Positions 25,800 to 33,765 of a stretch of DNA of 33,765 bases are shown piece after piece; positions within the stretch are counted from its first letter, which is position 1, and each line of letters starts with the position of its first letter. The notes beneath the pieces are model-generated. The model searched no databases. It was not told the origin of the DNA and saw only the letters and a program-made list of their open reading frames with translations. The translations under genes were made by a program, and so were the position numbers. The stretch comes from Candidatus Thiodiazotropha sp. GTDB taxonomy: Bacteria; Pseudomonadota; Gammaproteobacteria; Chromatiales; Chromatiaceae. The DNA lies in assembly GCA_023838465.1 (NCBI GenBank), contig JAIVEQ010000044.1, positions 1-33,765 of the forward strand. Direction: 5' to 3'.

Positions 25800-26561
25800 A
25801 TGAGAGAGGGTCATATTGAAGATTATGAGGGTCTCAAAGCGAATGTTTTACGGTTCCTTCATCGCCCTGATCTGACGGATGTCGTGGGCGATTTTATTGC
25901 GCTGGGTGAGTTGCGCATGAATCGTGAGCTCAAAATACGCGGGACCCTCACACAAAAACATTACTTGGTTTCAGCCGGTCGTCATAACATCTCACTCCCA
26001 TCGGATTACCTGGCGTATGTCAGGGCCTGGCGGGGTCGCCCGTTTCTGCCTGACAACGAAATAGATCATGGTTTACCGGTCTGGGAGGATTTAGAACATG
26101 TGCGTTGGGACGATTTAAAAGGCACCTGGGCAGATCCCTATGCGGATACGTCAGGCAGCCATACCCAGGTGCATCTGGACCCGGCTAAACAAATCGAATT
26201 TGTGGATCCAGAGCGTTTTTTGCTCGAGGCCTCGCGGGGATCGCCGAGGTATTGCACGATCAATGGGCAACATCTGATCCTGGATCGTTCCCTGGCGTCA
26301 ACGAGCGATATCACGCTGCAATATGTGCGCAAACTGCAACTGTCAAGCGATCAGCCAAAAAACTATGTACTGAGGGAATACCCGGATGTGTATCTCTATG
26401 CGTCATTGTTAGAAACACCGTTATGGACGCATAAAAAGGGGTGGCTCGCTGTTTGGCAAGATCGCTATGATAGAGCCATCTTGGGCATCAATCGTGTTGA
26501 AAGCCAATCCAGCGCGCATCAAATCCGGCGCAGTGACGAACTGATACAGCTACTGAAATGA
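25800..26561 (+). CDS. Phage head-tail adaptor protein (SU10 adaptor-like)
   Basis: The 253-residue protein has the pattern of podovirus head-tail adaptors that form a dodecamer beneath the portal. This is VLRFLHRPDLTDVVGDFIAL, GELRMNRELKIRG, an ISLPSDYLAYVRAW strand, a region binding the neighbour (IEFVDPERFL, PRYCTINGQHLIL) and a helical end (YPDVYLYASLLETPLW, AVWQDRYDRAILGI). It begins right at the preceding stop and overlaps the next gene by ATGA. An adaptor implies that a portal should exist elsewhere in the element. Confidence 0.75.
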   Translation: MREGHIEDYEGLKANVLRFLHRPDLTDVVGDFIALGELRMNRELKIRGTLTQKHYLVSAGRHNISLPSDYLAYVRAWRGRPFLPDNEIDHGLPVWEDLEHVRWDDLKGTWADPYADTSGSHTQVHLDPAKQIEFVDPERFLLEASRGSPRYCTINGQHLILDRSLASTSDITLQYVRKLQLSSDQPKNYVLREYPDVYLYASLLETPLWTHKKGWLAVWQDRYDRAILGINRVESQSSAHQIRRSDELIQLLK

Positions 26562-28174
26562 CGATTAAATATATTAATGACCTCAACCCCTTGTTACCCA
26601 GGCCTGAATCGTATGTGGCTGATGGAATTAAGGATATTACCAATATAAAAAAAGCGCTGCTGGCCTCATTTGTAGGGTGTGATGGGACGATCCTTGTACA
26701 CCTGGCGATGGATAGTAATAGCACAAATGAAAGGATCATACTCACATCGCAATTGGTAGAAATTGCAGGAGAAGTCATGCCCCTGCCTATCTCCGAAAAA
26801 ACGATTATTGTTTTCAGGTCCCATCTGAATAACGCCGCAGGCGTCAAGATAGCGTTCAACACTAATCGTTTCGATAATGTTATGGATGCCAACGGCGCGC
26901 CTCTTGATGAAGGTGCGATCAGGAAGGACAGCGTCAGTATTCTGATTCATTACGCTAGTACCTATTTTTTGTTGGGCTATTTCAATCGGACAGAGAGCGA
27001 GATTCCTAAACCGGGCGAATCGGACAAAGCCAAATTGTTGAGCAATGATGGTGCCGATTTTATTTGGTCTGATCCCCCCGTGCCGCCGCCAAACGAGCTT
27101 CCTGAATTTAATGGACACGGTAACAAATATCTAAAACTGCAAGAAAATCAATTAGGCCGGTTATTCGCAAAATGGGCACCAGCGCCTAAGCCGCCCAGGG
27201 AGCTTCCGGGAGTGGATGGCAACAAAGACAAGGCCCTGCACGTCGTTGAGGACGCTAAAACAAAAACGCTGAGTGTTTCATGGGAAACCGTTCAAAAAAA
27301 CCTACCCCCACTTGAAGATAACGTAGGCAAGGCCCTGCACGTCATTGAAGACCCGAGTACGCAAGCTCTCGGGGTCAACTGGGAAGCCGTTCAGGAAGCG
27401 CTTCCCCCACTCAGTGGGGCAATAGGCAAGGCGTTGATCGTGCGTAAAAAACTGAGCCCACCCGGTACGGAGGAGCTCGAAGCCGTCTGGGAAAATGTCG
27501 AGGGCGAATTGCCCGAGAAGCAAAATAACGTGGGGAAATATCTGCGTGTCGTCCAAACCGGTTCCGGATCGCTGGGGATCGATTGGGTGGCGGTGAAGTC
27601 GGGGTCGGTTCTGCCCCCGATCAAAGGGGCAATAGGCAAGACTTTACACGTCGTTATTGAGGATGGAAAAGAGAAAATTGAATGGGAGCACCCGGGAAGG
27701 GAGCTGCCTGATTACCGAGAGAAGTCGGGTAAGATGCTGTCGGTAAAAGTAAATGCAGAAAGAGCGCAATTAGACTGGGTTGATCCGCCCATCGTGTTGC
27801 CTGAGATGAAAGACCAGCAGGGAAAAATTCTACAGGTGGTCGAGGCGCTTAGTCCGCACAAATTTAAAGCGGTCTGGAAAACAATTAAGCACGTGCTGCC
27901 CCCACTTAAAGGGGCAATAGGCAAGACGTTGATCGTGCGTGAAAACACCAACACATCCGGCAAGGAGCTCGAAGCCGTCTGGGAAAATGTCGGAGAAATA
28001 TTGCCCGAGAAGAAAGGCAACGTGGGGAAATACCTTTGTGTGACGCAGGTTGATGATGAGCATCTCGGGCTCGAATGGGACGACCTGTCTGAAGCCGTTC
28101 TGCCCCCGATCGATGAAGATGACGGCGGCAAATACTTGCCCGTCCCCCCTTCAATCGCGCTGAGTTATTTTTAA
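26558..28174 (+). CDS. Modular phage tail-fibre-like protein
   Basis: A 538-residue protein. After a roughly 165-residue beta-rich N-terminal domain it consists of about ten repeats of about 33 residues. Each has the pattern LPP..., then GK.L.V, then a final W(E/D/V), for example LPPLKGAIGKTLIVRE. Such modules build trimeric fibre shafts. Two stretches of about 150 bp (about 27400-27550 and 27896-28042) are near-duplicates, covering two modules each. The start overlaps the adaptor stop. It likely links the virion to the adhesins encoded downstream. Confidence 0.65.
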   Translation: MTIKYINDLNPLLPRPESYVADGIKDITNIKKALLASFVGCDGTILVHLAMDSNSTNERIILTSQLVEIAGEVMPLPISEKTIIVFRSHLNNAAGVKIAFNTNRFDNVMDANGAPLDEGAIRKDSVSILIHYASTYFLLGYFNRTESEIPKPGESDKAKLLSNDGADFIWSDPPVPPPNELPEFNGHGNKYLKLQENQLGRLFAKWAPAPKPPRELPGVDGNKDKALHVVEDAKTKTLSVSWETVQKNLPPLEDNVGKALHVIEDPSTQALGVNWEAVQEALPPLSGAIGKALIVRKKLSPPGTEELEAVWENVEGELPEKQNNVGKYLRVVQTGSGSLGIDWVAVKSGSVLPPIKGAIGKTLHVVIEDGKEKIEWEHPGRELPDYREKSGKMLSVKVNAERAQLDWVDPPIVLPEMKDQQGKILQVVEALSPHKFKAVWKTIKHVLPPLKGAIGKTLIVRENTNTSGKELEAVWENVGEILPEKKGNVGKYLCVTQVDDEHLGLEWDDLSEAVLPPIDEDDGGKYLPVPPSIALSYF

Positions 28175-28178
28175 ACGC

Positions 28179-28589
28179 ATGTCAAAAACACCAAAATTCG
28201 AATCAAGGCTTAAAAATTTCATTGGACAAATCTCGGCTGAGAAACCGGCTGTTATCATCGCGCTAGAACCCAGGCCGATCAGGATCTATCGGATCATCGT
28301 CAAAGCCGACTCGCCCGTTGCTCGAGACGCGTGGATAATTATTAGCCTGCTCGACGAGCGAAGATCAGACGAGCGAAGACCAGAAAAGATGGAAATCGGT
28401 AGACACCGTTTTGAGTATTCAAGTCGTATGCCGGTCCTGGTGATTGATGAGCGGCATCGCCTCGGTAAGACGCTCATGCCGTTGGTTATTGCTCCTGACT
28501 ATCATCTGGAGGTTGCCATGGAAGGGAAAGCGGCCGAACATGACGACTGGACTTTTACGCTGTACGTCGAGGCGAGGAGTGTTGAATGA
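28179..28589 (+). CDS. Phage protein of unknown function
   Basis: A 136-residue protein with alternating strand-like segments (RPIRIYRIIVKADS, AWIIISLLDERR, YHLEVAMEG, WTFTLYVEARS), suggesting a small beta-sandwich. It lies four bases after the fibre gene and shares ATGA with the next gene, so it is probably a fibre-associated or baseplate-type structural protein. A short duplicated sequence encodes DERRSDERR. Confidence 0.55.
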   Translation: MSKTPKFESRLKNFIGQISAEKPAVIIALEPRPIRIYRIIVKADSPVARDAWIIISLLDERRSDERRPEKMEIGRHRFEYSSRMPVLVIDERHRLGKTLMPLVIAPDYHLEVAMEGKAAEHDDWTFTLYVEARSVE

Positions 28590-29479
28590 GCTTGCAATAT
28601 ACTGAATTTTCAGTCGTTACGTTAAACAAATTAAACAAGGAGAACAACAGGGCGGCAGACCCAAAGGGCAAGCGGAAAGCGTTGTTAGCACCCAAAGAAA
28701 ACGATGTTCAAATAAATTGCCTGTGTTTTCAGGCAAAGACCGACACCGAACCCGGCGTCATCAGCCTTTATCTGTCGGGACGTGACGAAGTGGGATGTCT
28801 TATTGAACAGATACCTATCAATAAACATAAACGAACACGGGGCACCGGGGTGTGGGGAACCACCCTAAATCACCATTCTTCTCCCTTATTTCCAATGAAG
28901 ATTGGAAAGGGTTTCACCCTTTCGGCAACGATATCATCTACTCGATTGGAGAGCGCGTTTGATGTGACGTTGCTGGGCGGTACGTTCACTGGGCGTATGA
29001 CGCCGCTTTATCAAGATCGTTACCTTTTTGAGCGGTGTGTTTTAGGAAAAAACAGGATCACCAACCTAAACGTTATTTCCGGTCCCTCTACTGTCTATAT
29101 GCCGATGTGGGGGAAAGGTATGGCCAAGACCTATCGCATCGACAAGATACAACTGCACGTACCGGGAACGGAGTGGCCCGACCCTTCCCTCGGCAAGGAA
29201 GCGTCCGGGCGTAAAGAGCAGGATAATACGGCCAAAGTGACGCTCACGATAGGGCGCATGTTTTCGAGTGGCTTTTTGGACAACGAGCTCATGGCCATCA
29301 ACATTAAAAATCATATCGATGGGCGATTAGGGGCACATGGATACATCGATCATACGATCAGACCTGATTTATTCCCTCTGTTTCTACCGAAGGATCATTA
29401 CATCGGCATTCGTTCAAAGATGACAAACACATTGAAACAAATACATGTTCATTTCTCCGGAGGCTGGATCGATGACTGA
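28586..29479 (+). CDS. Phage protein of unknown function, probably tail-associated
   Basis: A 297-residue protein without a recognised family. Strand-rich composition includes TLSATISSTRLESAFDVTLLGG, KTYRIDKIQLHVPG and KQIHVHFSGGWIDD. It is translationally coupled on both sides (ATGA overlap at the start; ATGACTGA overlap with the first glycine-rich gene at its end). Position between fibre and adhesin genes suggests part of the receptor-binding apparatus. Confidence 0.55.
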   Translation: MSLQYTEFSVVTLNKLNKENNRAADPKGKRKALLAPKENDVQINCLCFQAKTDTEPGVISLYLSGRDEVGCLIEQIPINKHKRTRGTGVWGTTLNHHSSPLFPMKIGKGFTLSATISSTRLESAFDVTLLGGTFTGRMTPLYQDRYLFERCVLGKNRITNLNVISGPSTVYMPMWGKGMAKTYRIDKIQLHVPGTEWPDPSLGKEASGRKEQDNTAKVTLTIGRMFSSGFLDNELMAINIKNHIDGRLGAHGYIDHTIRPDLFPLFLPKDHYIGIRSKMTNTLKQIHVHFSGGWIDD

Positions 29480-30746
29480 GGCGAATGATGGACTACACGG
29501 ATTTCCATCGCCCCAGGCCGAGGATTTGCACCGGGTCCCTGCGGTATGGCGTCACTTCAGTTTGTTCACGGCCGATCATTCGACCGATGATATAAGAACC
29601 CCCCCGGGAGTCTATCAATTGGGTGTTGCATGCTGGGGGCGTGGCGGTCTGGCTCATGCCGAGCATGGGGGTGGGGGCGCTGGTTTTTGTTTTATCGTAC
29701 TCGAGACCCGACCAGGAGAGCGATTGCCAGAGATGATTTTTGATCAGCAGGGTGATACGCGATTCGGTACGCTCATGGTTGCTCGAGCAGGCGGGAACGC
29801 TGAAAAAGAACTGTTTGGCCGCGGCGGGGACGCGACGATTAACAATGATCATGACTATGCGATCACAGCCCAAGGCGGGCCGGGTGGACTCGGTCAAAAA
29901 AAACGCATTAGCGGTATTCCCGAGAACCTGATTGTCGGTGGTGGTGGTGGCGCGTCCGGGTCTTTTTACGGTCATGGCGGCAAAGGGGGTAACGCGGAGG
30001 GCTTTATCTACGTCAGTGGAGAGACCTTGTTTTGTGGCACGTCGGCCAGCGGCGGTGGTTTTGGTGGTGACGGTGTCAGCACCGAAACCGGTGGCGCCGC
30101 GCCGGGTGGCGGGGGGGCATGCCATGCGGCCCTCTCGCAAACGCTCTCTCAAGGGGGTCAGCCCCCCCAGATTTGGGAGCCAGATCCCGGCATTATGAAC
30201 CTAGGCCTGTCGGGTGCTGGCGGCGGTGGCACGTGCTCGGCGGGCGGGAATGGCCGTATACAGTCGAGCTGTGAAACACTCAGCATCGGTGCGACAGGGG
30301 GCAGTGGCCTGAACGGACGCGGCGGTTTGGGTGCCACTGAGACAAGACCGGCTCAAGACGGTGTCGCCTATTATAGCGATGATGCTCACAGCTTTTTGGC
30401 ACTGGCCAACCAGCGCTTAGGCGGTGGCGGTGGCGGTGGCGGTAATGCCGATTTTGGAGACGGCGGGCAGGGTGGTCCCGGCGGCGGTGGTGGCGGTGGT
30501 TGCGCACACAATAAAAACCCCGGCGGTGGCGGACACGGTGGAACAGGCGGCGTTGGTGGTGGCGGTGGCGGCGCTGCGGCAGTGTCGCTCGTGCCGTTCA
30601 GAGGCGGCGACAGTCTATTTGGCGGCGGTAGTCTGGGCGTAAAAAATATAAAACCGGGTACCTGTTTTCTCGGTGGCGGCGGCCAGGGTGGCTATTTAGG
30701 CGATCCGTTGCCCGCCTCCGAAGGCTGCATCATGCTCTATTGGTAA
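29472..30746 (+). CDS. Glycine-rich phage adhesin-like protein 1
   Basis: A 424-residue protein from the ATG at 29472, which has GGAGG at 29459-29463; a longer frame to 29445 is unlikely. It starts with a conserved cap (RHFSLFTADHS, VYQLGVACWGRGG), followed by multiple poly-glycine tracts separated by variable loops (ASGSFYGHGGKGGNA, GGGGGGGGNADFGDGGQGG), and ends GCIMLYW. The pattern fits the phage Gly-rich domain type, which forms polyglycine-II-like sandwiches with variable receptor-binding loops, as in gp38-type tail-tip adhesins. It is first of three paralogues. Confidence 0.7.
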   Translation: MTEANDGLHGFPSPQAEDLHRVPAVWRHFSLFTADHSTDDIRTPPGVYQLGVACWGRGGLAHAEHGGGGAGFCFIVLETRPGERLPEMIFDQQGDTRFGTLMVARAGGNAEKELFGRGGDATINNDHDYAITAQGGPGGLGQKKRISGIPENLIVGGGGGASGSFYGHGGKGGNAEGFIYVSGETLFCGTSASGGGFGGDGVSTETGGAAPGGGGACHAALSQTLSQGGQPPQIWEPDPGIMNLGLSGAGGGGTCSAGGNGRIQSSCETLSIGATGGSGLNGRGGLGATETRPAQDGVAYYSDDAHSFLALANQRLGGGGGGGGNADFGDGGQGGPGGGGGGGCAHNKNPGGGGHGGTGGVGGGGGGAAAVSLVPFRGGDSLFGGGSLGVKNIKPGTCFLGGGGQGGYLGDPLPASEGCIMLYW

Positions 30747-30756
30747 ACCACGGCCT

Positions 30757-31965
30757 GTGATAAACGACTTTCATCATTTTCGCCTCATCACCCAAGATGG
30801 CCCTATTATCGCCCCTGTTGCTGCCCCGTATATTGGTCTCGCTATTTTCGGCGGGGGGGGGATGGGCACATCGCAGCATGGCGCTGGCGGTGGCGGTGGC
30901 GGCGGTTTTGCCTATGGCGTTTTCAAAAACACGCATCGTGGACAGTCCGTTGCGCTTGGAAATATTGCTTTTACGAGCGGCGGCTCACGTAACGGTGTCA
31001 ATGTGATGACCACACTAGGACTCTCTGCGATGGGTGGGCTGGGGGCGAGTGAAGGCCACCGTGACGGCGGTCGCGGCGGTCCCGGTAGCGTCGACGTGGC
31101 ATATCCCGGGTTATTTTGTCTGTCATACGACGGCGGAGCGGGTGGTAACGGTCCGTTTGAACCGCCAGGCGATAAACGGCAGATGATTCACGCAGTTACC
31201 GGCGGCGGCGGCGGGGCAGGCTCGTTCTTCGGTGACGGCGGGGCAGGCGGTACTGTCCAGGGCGGAAACCACCTGATTCGGGAAACGGGACTCATCACCG
31301 TGGGTGCTTGCGGTGGCGGCGGATTCGGTGGGTCTGGCGGCGTTTGGTACGCTGATAACATGTGCTATGGAGGCGGGGGCGTCTTTGACACACACATGGA
31401 AGATAAAAAGAAGACGTTCCCCACTCGAGACGCTTTGCAATCATTTTTTGGTCCTGGCGGCGGTGGTTCGGCGGGTCCAGGCTACCCGGCGGATAGCGTG
31501 CAGGGTGGGAAGGGGGGCGCCGCCAATGATGGCCCGCTGATATCGCCGTTTTTAGCGATGGCCCGCAAGCAGTTTCGTGGTTATGGCGGTGACGGGTGGG
31601 GACCCGGCCGGATGCCCACGCATGGTGGCCCAGGTGGTGGTGGTGGCGGCGGCGGTAGTATTGAAGGAAAAATTGCCGCGCCAGGCGGGCAGGGTGGTTT
31701 CGGGGGTGGCGGGGGTGGTTCGCCCTTGATGATCGAGCTGACTGCCGATGCTCATCATCAGGCGGCGACGCTCATCACGAGCAGAAATCTGCCGCTCTAC
31801 GCGGGGGGTCACGGTGGTTTTGGGGGTGGCGGTGGCGGCGGGGCTATCGGTGGCCACGGCGGCTTGGGCGGCGGCGGAGGCGGCGGGTCGATATCATTTG
31901 ATGGAAAATCCCTTTCAGCGCCGGGTGGTCAGGGTGGTCAGGCCGTAGCCCTCGTTTATTGGTGA
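30757..31965 (+). CDS. Glycine-rich phage adhesin-like protein 2
   Basis: A 402-residue paralogue of its neighbours, starting with a GTG at 30757, ten bases after the previous stop, without a strong ribosome site. It keeps the opening pattern (FHHFRLITQDG, IGLAIFGGGGMG), the AGSFFGDGGAGG block, PFLAMARKQFRGYGG and the terminal AVALVYW. Loops between Gly tracts differ completely from the other two copies, as expected if they set receptor specificity. Confidence 0.7.
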   Translation: MINDFHHFRLITQDGPIIAPVAAPYIGLAIFGGGGMGTSQHGAGGGGGGGFAYGVFKNTHRGQSVALGNIAFTSGGSRNGVNVMTTLGLSAMGGLGASEGHRDGGRGGPGSVDVAYPGLFCLSYDGGAGGNGPFEPPGDKRQMIHAVTGGGGGAGSFFGDGGAGGTVQGGNHLIRETGLITVGACGGGGFGGSGGVWYADNMCYGGGGVFDTHMEDKKKTFPTRDALQSFFGPGGGGSAGPGYPADSVQGGKGGAANDGPLISPFLAMARKQFRGYGGDGWGPGRMPTHGGPGGGGGGGGSIEGKIAAPGGQGGFGGGGGGSPLMIELTADAHHQAATLITSRNLPLYAGGHGGFGGGGGGGAIGGHGGLGGGGGGGSISFDGKSLSAPGGQGGQAVALVYW

Positions 31966-33398
31966 CCCGTTTGAACCGAGTCCCGCGTCATTGGCATCAT
32001 TATCGACTCTTCACCGGGAACGCGGGCGCGTTTGAATGGGGCAGGGTCGGCAATACGTTTCGGGTACCCCAGGGTATTGACCAGGTTGGCATCGCCTGCT
32101 TTGGCCGAGGGGGACGCTGCAACATCCCCCAATCGCCTCATGGAAAAGCGCTGGGCGGCGGCGGTGGTGGTGCCTTCGCTTATGGCGTACTGGCTGTTTA
32201 TCCGGGTACGCTCTTGACCCATTTCGGCGTATTGGATAGCTACACCTATTTTCATAATTTTCTTATGGCCGGTGCGGGTGAGGAATCCGTTGAACATTTA
32301 GGGGGGCGGGGCGGTATTGCGACGGCACTCGACTCGCAAGGACTGTTGCAGGATATCCGGTTGGAAAACGGCGGCAATGGCGGCAATGGGCAGATAAACA
32401 ACATCATCAACCATTACAGCCACGGTGGTGGCGGCGCAAGCGGCTCTTTTTACGGAAGAGGTGGTGATGGTGGGCAGGGTTATACGATCAGTCAGGCAGA
32501 GGCTTGGCGTTGGCCGCTAGGGTGTTTTTTCGGCCACGGCGGTGGCGGCGGCTGGGGGGGGCAGGGTGGCAGCAGTCTTGTCGGTATCGATGCGCCTGTG
32601 CCAGGACAGCCCTTTTTTGGGTCACAGTCAGGCGGCGGCGGTGGTGGTTTGCAGGACGGTGGGGGCGTTATGATTCCTCAAGGTCTTACGGATGTTAGCG
32701 CCTATCAAAGCGCTACCGTCCCCGGCGGCGGCGGCGGTGCATGGGGTCCGGGTGAAGATGGCAGTGGTCCGGTGGTCAACCAGCGATACAGGCCTGGGCG
32801 AGGCGGGCCGGGTCTCTCACACGCTGCTGACGGGATTGATGATCCGGATGATGGGGGTCGATTTGTCATGCGCCAAAGTGATGTGAAGGATACGGGCATG
32901 CCTGATTGTTCAACCATCGCTATCTATAACGGGATGAACGGCGATGGGCACACGCCGGTCAATCCATTTTTAGCCATGGCGACGCGCGATCTGGATGGGT
33001 CTGGTGGGTCCGGTGCTCAATATTTTCATGCGGGCCATGGTGGGCCTGGCGGCGGTGGCGGCGGTGCTGGTTTTATCGATGTCAAAGTGGGCCCAGCTGA
33101 GGATGATTTTGCGGGGCTGGGTAATGCGGGCCACGGTGGGTTCGGCGGTGGCGGCGGCGGTGGCGTGGGTCAATTCGTGCCAAAAAAAAGTAAGCCTGCC
33201 GATAACAGGGTCCCCTTCGCTATCGCGGGCCAGGGTGGTTTTGGCGGCGGCGGTGGTGGCGGCGGCGTTTTTAGTCTCGACGAAGATGGCGCTAAGCATA
33301 TCATCGAGGGGGCCGGTCAGGGCGGCCCAGCCGGGGGTGCCGGCGGGGGTCCCGGCAGCGATGGCGGCGGGGTGGGTTGTATCATTATCTATTGGTGA
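31962..33398 (+). CDS. Glycine-rich phage adhesin-like protein 3
   Basis: A 478-residue paralogue. I choose the GTG at 31962, whose GTGA overlaps the stop of the preceding gene; a TTG one codon earlier is possible. The cap is WHHYRLFTGNAG with IDQVGIACFGRGG, followed by ASGSFYGRGGDGGQG, PFLAMATRDLDGSGGSG, several eight- or nine-residue Gly runs, and the terminal GCIIIYW. Its 3' end overlaps the antisense coat-protein fragment by ten bases. Confidence 0.7.
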   Translation: MTRLNRVPRHWHHYRLFTGNAGAFEWGRVGNTFRVPQGIDQVGIACFGRGGRCNIPQSPHGKALGGGGGGAFAYGVLAVYPGTLLTHFGVLDSYTYFHNFLMAGAGEESVEHLGGRGGIATALDSQGLLQDIRLENGGNGGNGQINNIINHYSHGGGGASGSFYGRGGDGGQGYTISQAEAWRWPLGCFFGHGGGGGWGGQGGSSLVGIDAPVPGQPFFGSQSGGGGGGLQDGGGVMIPQGLTDVSAYQSATVPGGGGGAWGPGEDGSGPVVNQRYRPGRGGPGLSHAADGIDDPDDGGRFVMRQSDVKDTGMPDCSTIAIYNGMNGDGHTPVNPFLAMATRDLDGSGGSGAQYFHAGHGGPGGGGGGAGFIDVKVGPAEDDFAGLGNAGHGGFGGGGGGGVGQFVPKKSKPADNRVPFAIAGQGGFGGGGGGGGVFSLDEDGAKHIIEGAGQGGPAGGAGGGPGSDGGGVGCIIIYW

Positions 33399-33664
33399 AG
33401 TTGGCCGCCCATGATGCGCCTGGCGAACGCTGGCCGGATGGTTTTGAACCCGAACAGGACATCAAGGCGACAGGGGAATTCATCGTTATTGATATCATAT
33501 TTTCTGATGATCCTCATCGAGATGCCGTCATGATTTTCTCTTGATTTGAAATCGACATCATTGGGCATTTCGAGATCAACGGTGGCCATCGTGAACGCCT
33601 CTTTGTGGAAGTAAAGGTTTTGTCGCTGAGGCAGCGAGTTGTTACTGGCCGCATAGAGCGCCAC
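33389..33664 (-). pseudogene. C-terminal fragment of a P22-type major capsid protein, antisense to the module
   Basis: The minus-strand frame reads NLYFHKEAFTMATVDLEM, then SRENHDGISMRIIRKYDIN and FPCRLDVLFGFKTIRPAFA, the well-conserved C-terminal part of the P22 coat protein family (HK97-fold capsids). Only about 90-105 residues are present: a GTG at 33664 is the nearest start, and an in-frame TAA lies 39 bases before it, so the remaining 300 or so residues expected are missing from this frame. Another frame is open upstream (reading KAPAGTGYSGLCLFKTENPQ), so a frameshift or rearrangement is possible. The orientation is opposite to all other phage genes here. Confidence 0.75.
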
Positions 33665-33765
33665 ACTCCCTCCTTGGGGTCCTGGGGATTTTCCGTCTTA
33701 AAAAGACATAATCCGCTGTAGCCCGTGCCAGCCGGGGCTTTCAGAGGGGTATTAACTTAGTCCTC
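33665..33765. other. Window end, hairpin-bearing sequence beyond the capsid fragment
   Basis: Contains the palindrome GTCTTAAAAAGAC near 33697-33709 and a hairpin AGCCC...GGGCT around 33720-33740. No gene start was recognised, though one minus-strand frame is open across most of it. Confidence 0.3.

Noticed and set aside
29493..33299. Many antisense frames opposite the glycine-rich genes
   Set aside because: Glycine codons (GGN) read as Pro/Ala/Thr-rich frames on other strands and lack stops; they are composition artefacts.
14095..33765. Second attachment site repeating the tRNA-Ser 3' end
   Set aside because: I looked for a repeat of the TTCGAATC...CTCCGCCA segment and found none in the window; the right boundary, if any, is outside.

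Overview
The window looks like a gammaproteobacterial chromosome segment running into a large accessory region with podovirus-type phage genes. The housekeeping genes (xseA, guaB, guaA, tadA, mltF, and pldA with the catalytic spacing of E. coli PldA) match gammaproteobacterial families. xseA facing away from guaB is the E. coli arrangement too, here with one signalling gene between them. A sulfur-oxidising or Chromatiales-like host is plausible but is only an inference.

Layout. 1-13.7 kb is chromosomal core: an aldehyde dehydrogenase (+); xseA (-); a periplasmic-sensor/PAS/GAF/GGDEF/EAL signalling gene (-) broken in two; guaB-guaA-tadA-pldA as a tight + strand operon with pldA broken; and mltF (-), convergent with pldA. 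14.0-16.2 kb is a transition zone: tRNA-Ser(CGA), a plasmid-type Rep_3 initiator, an iteron origin (AT-rich 12-mers, three 21-bp iterons, a DnaA box), and the remnant of an ABC-three-component conflict system (middle component plus a truncated partner). 16.5-33.7 kb is a compact phage module on the + strand: a small secreted Cys-rich protein, a CsrA-like regulator, a gp10-like tail or DNA-stabilisation protein, two small proteins, three large virion-interior (ejection-type) proteins, a head-tail adaptor, a modular fibre, two unknown structural-type proteins and three consecutive glycine-rich adhesin-like proteins. A fragment of a P22-type coat protein follows in antisense at the window edge. 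No integrase, terminase, portal or lysis gene is recognisable here.

The most striking structure is a 284-bp sequence present three times (5846-6129, 11661-11944, 16170-16453), with no difference seen by eye and always in the same orientation. Removing exactly 283 bp from the first two sites restores an uninterrupted reading frame in both broken genes. In pldA it also restores the 14-residue spacing between catalytic His and Asn. The element is therefore a recent, precise insertion without target-site duplication, has no ORF of its own, and is densely structured. Its 5' part resembles the HEARO / IscB omega-RNA family, so it may be an orphan, trans-mobilised OMEGA-type element. That family assignment is from memory of the consensus and is tentative.

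How it fits together: the chromosomal operon makes guanine nucleotides (GuaB, GuaA) and edits tRNA (TadA). The element inactivates an outer-membrane phospholipase and a c-di-GMP sensor. Near tRNA-Ser a replicon-type cassette and phage genes have been acquired, suggesting an integrated plasmid or phage-plasmid that has since been rearranged.
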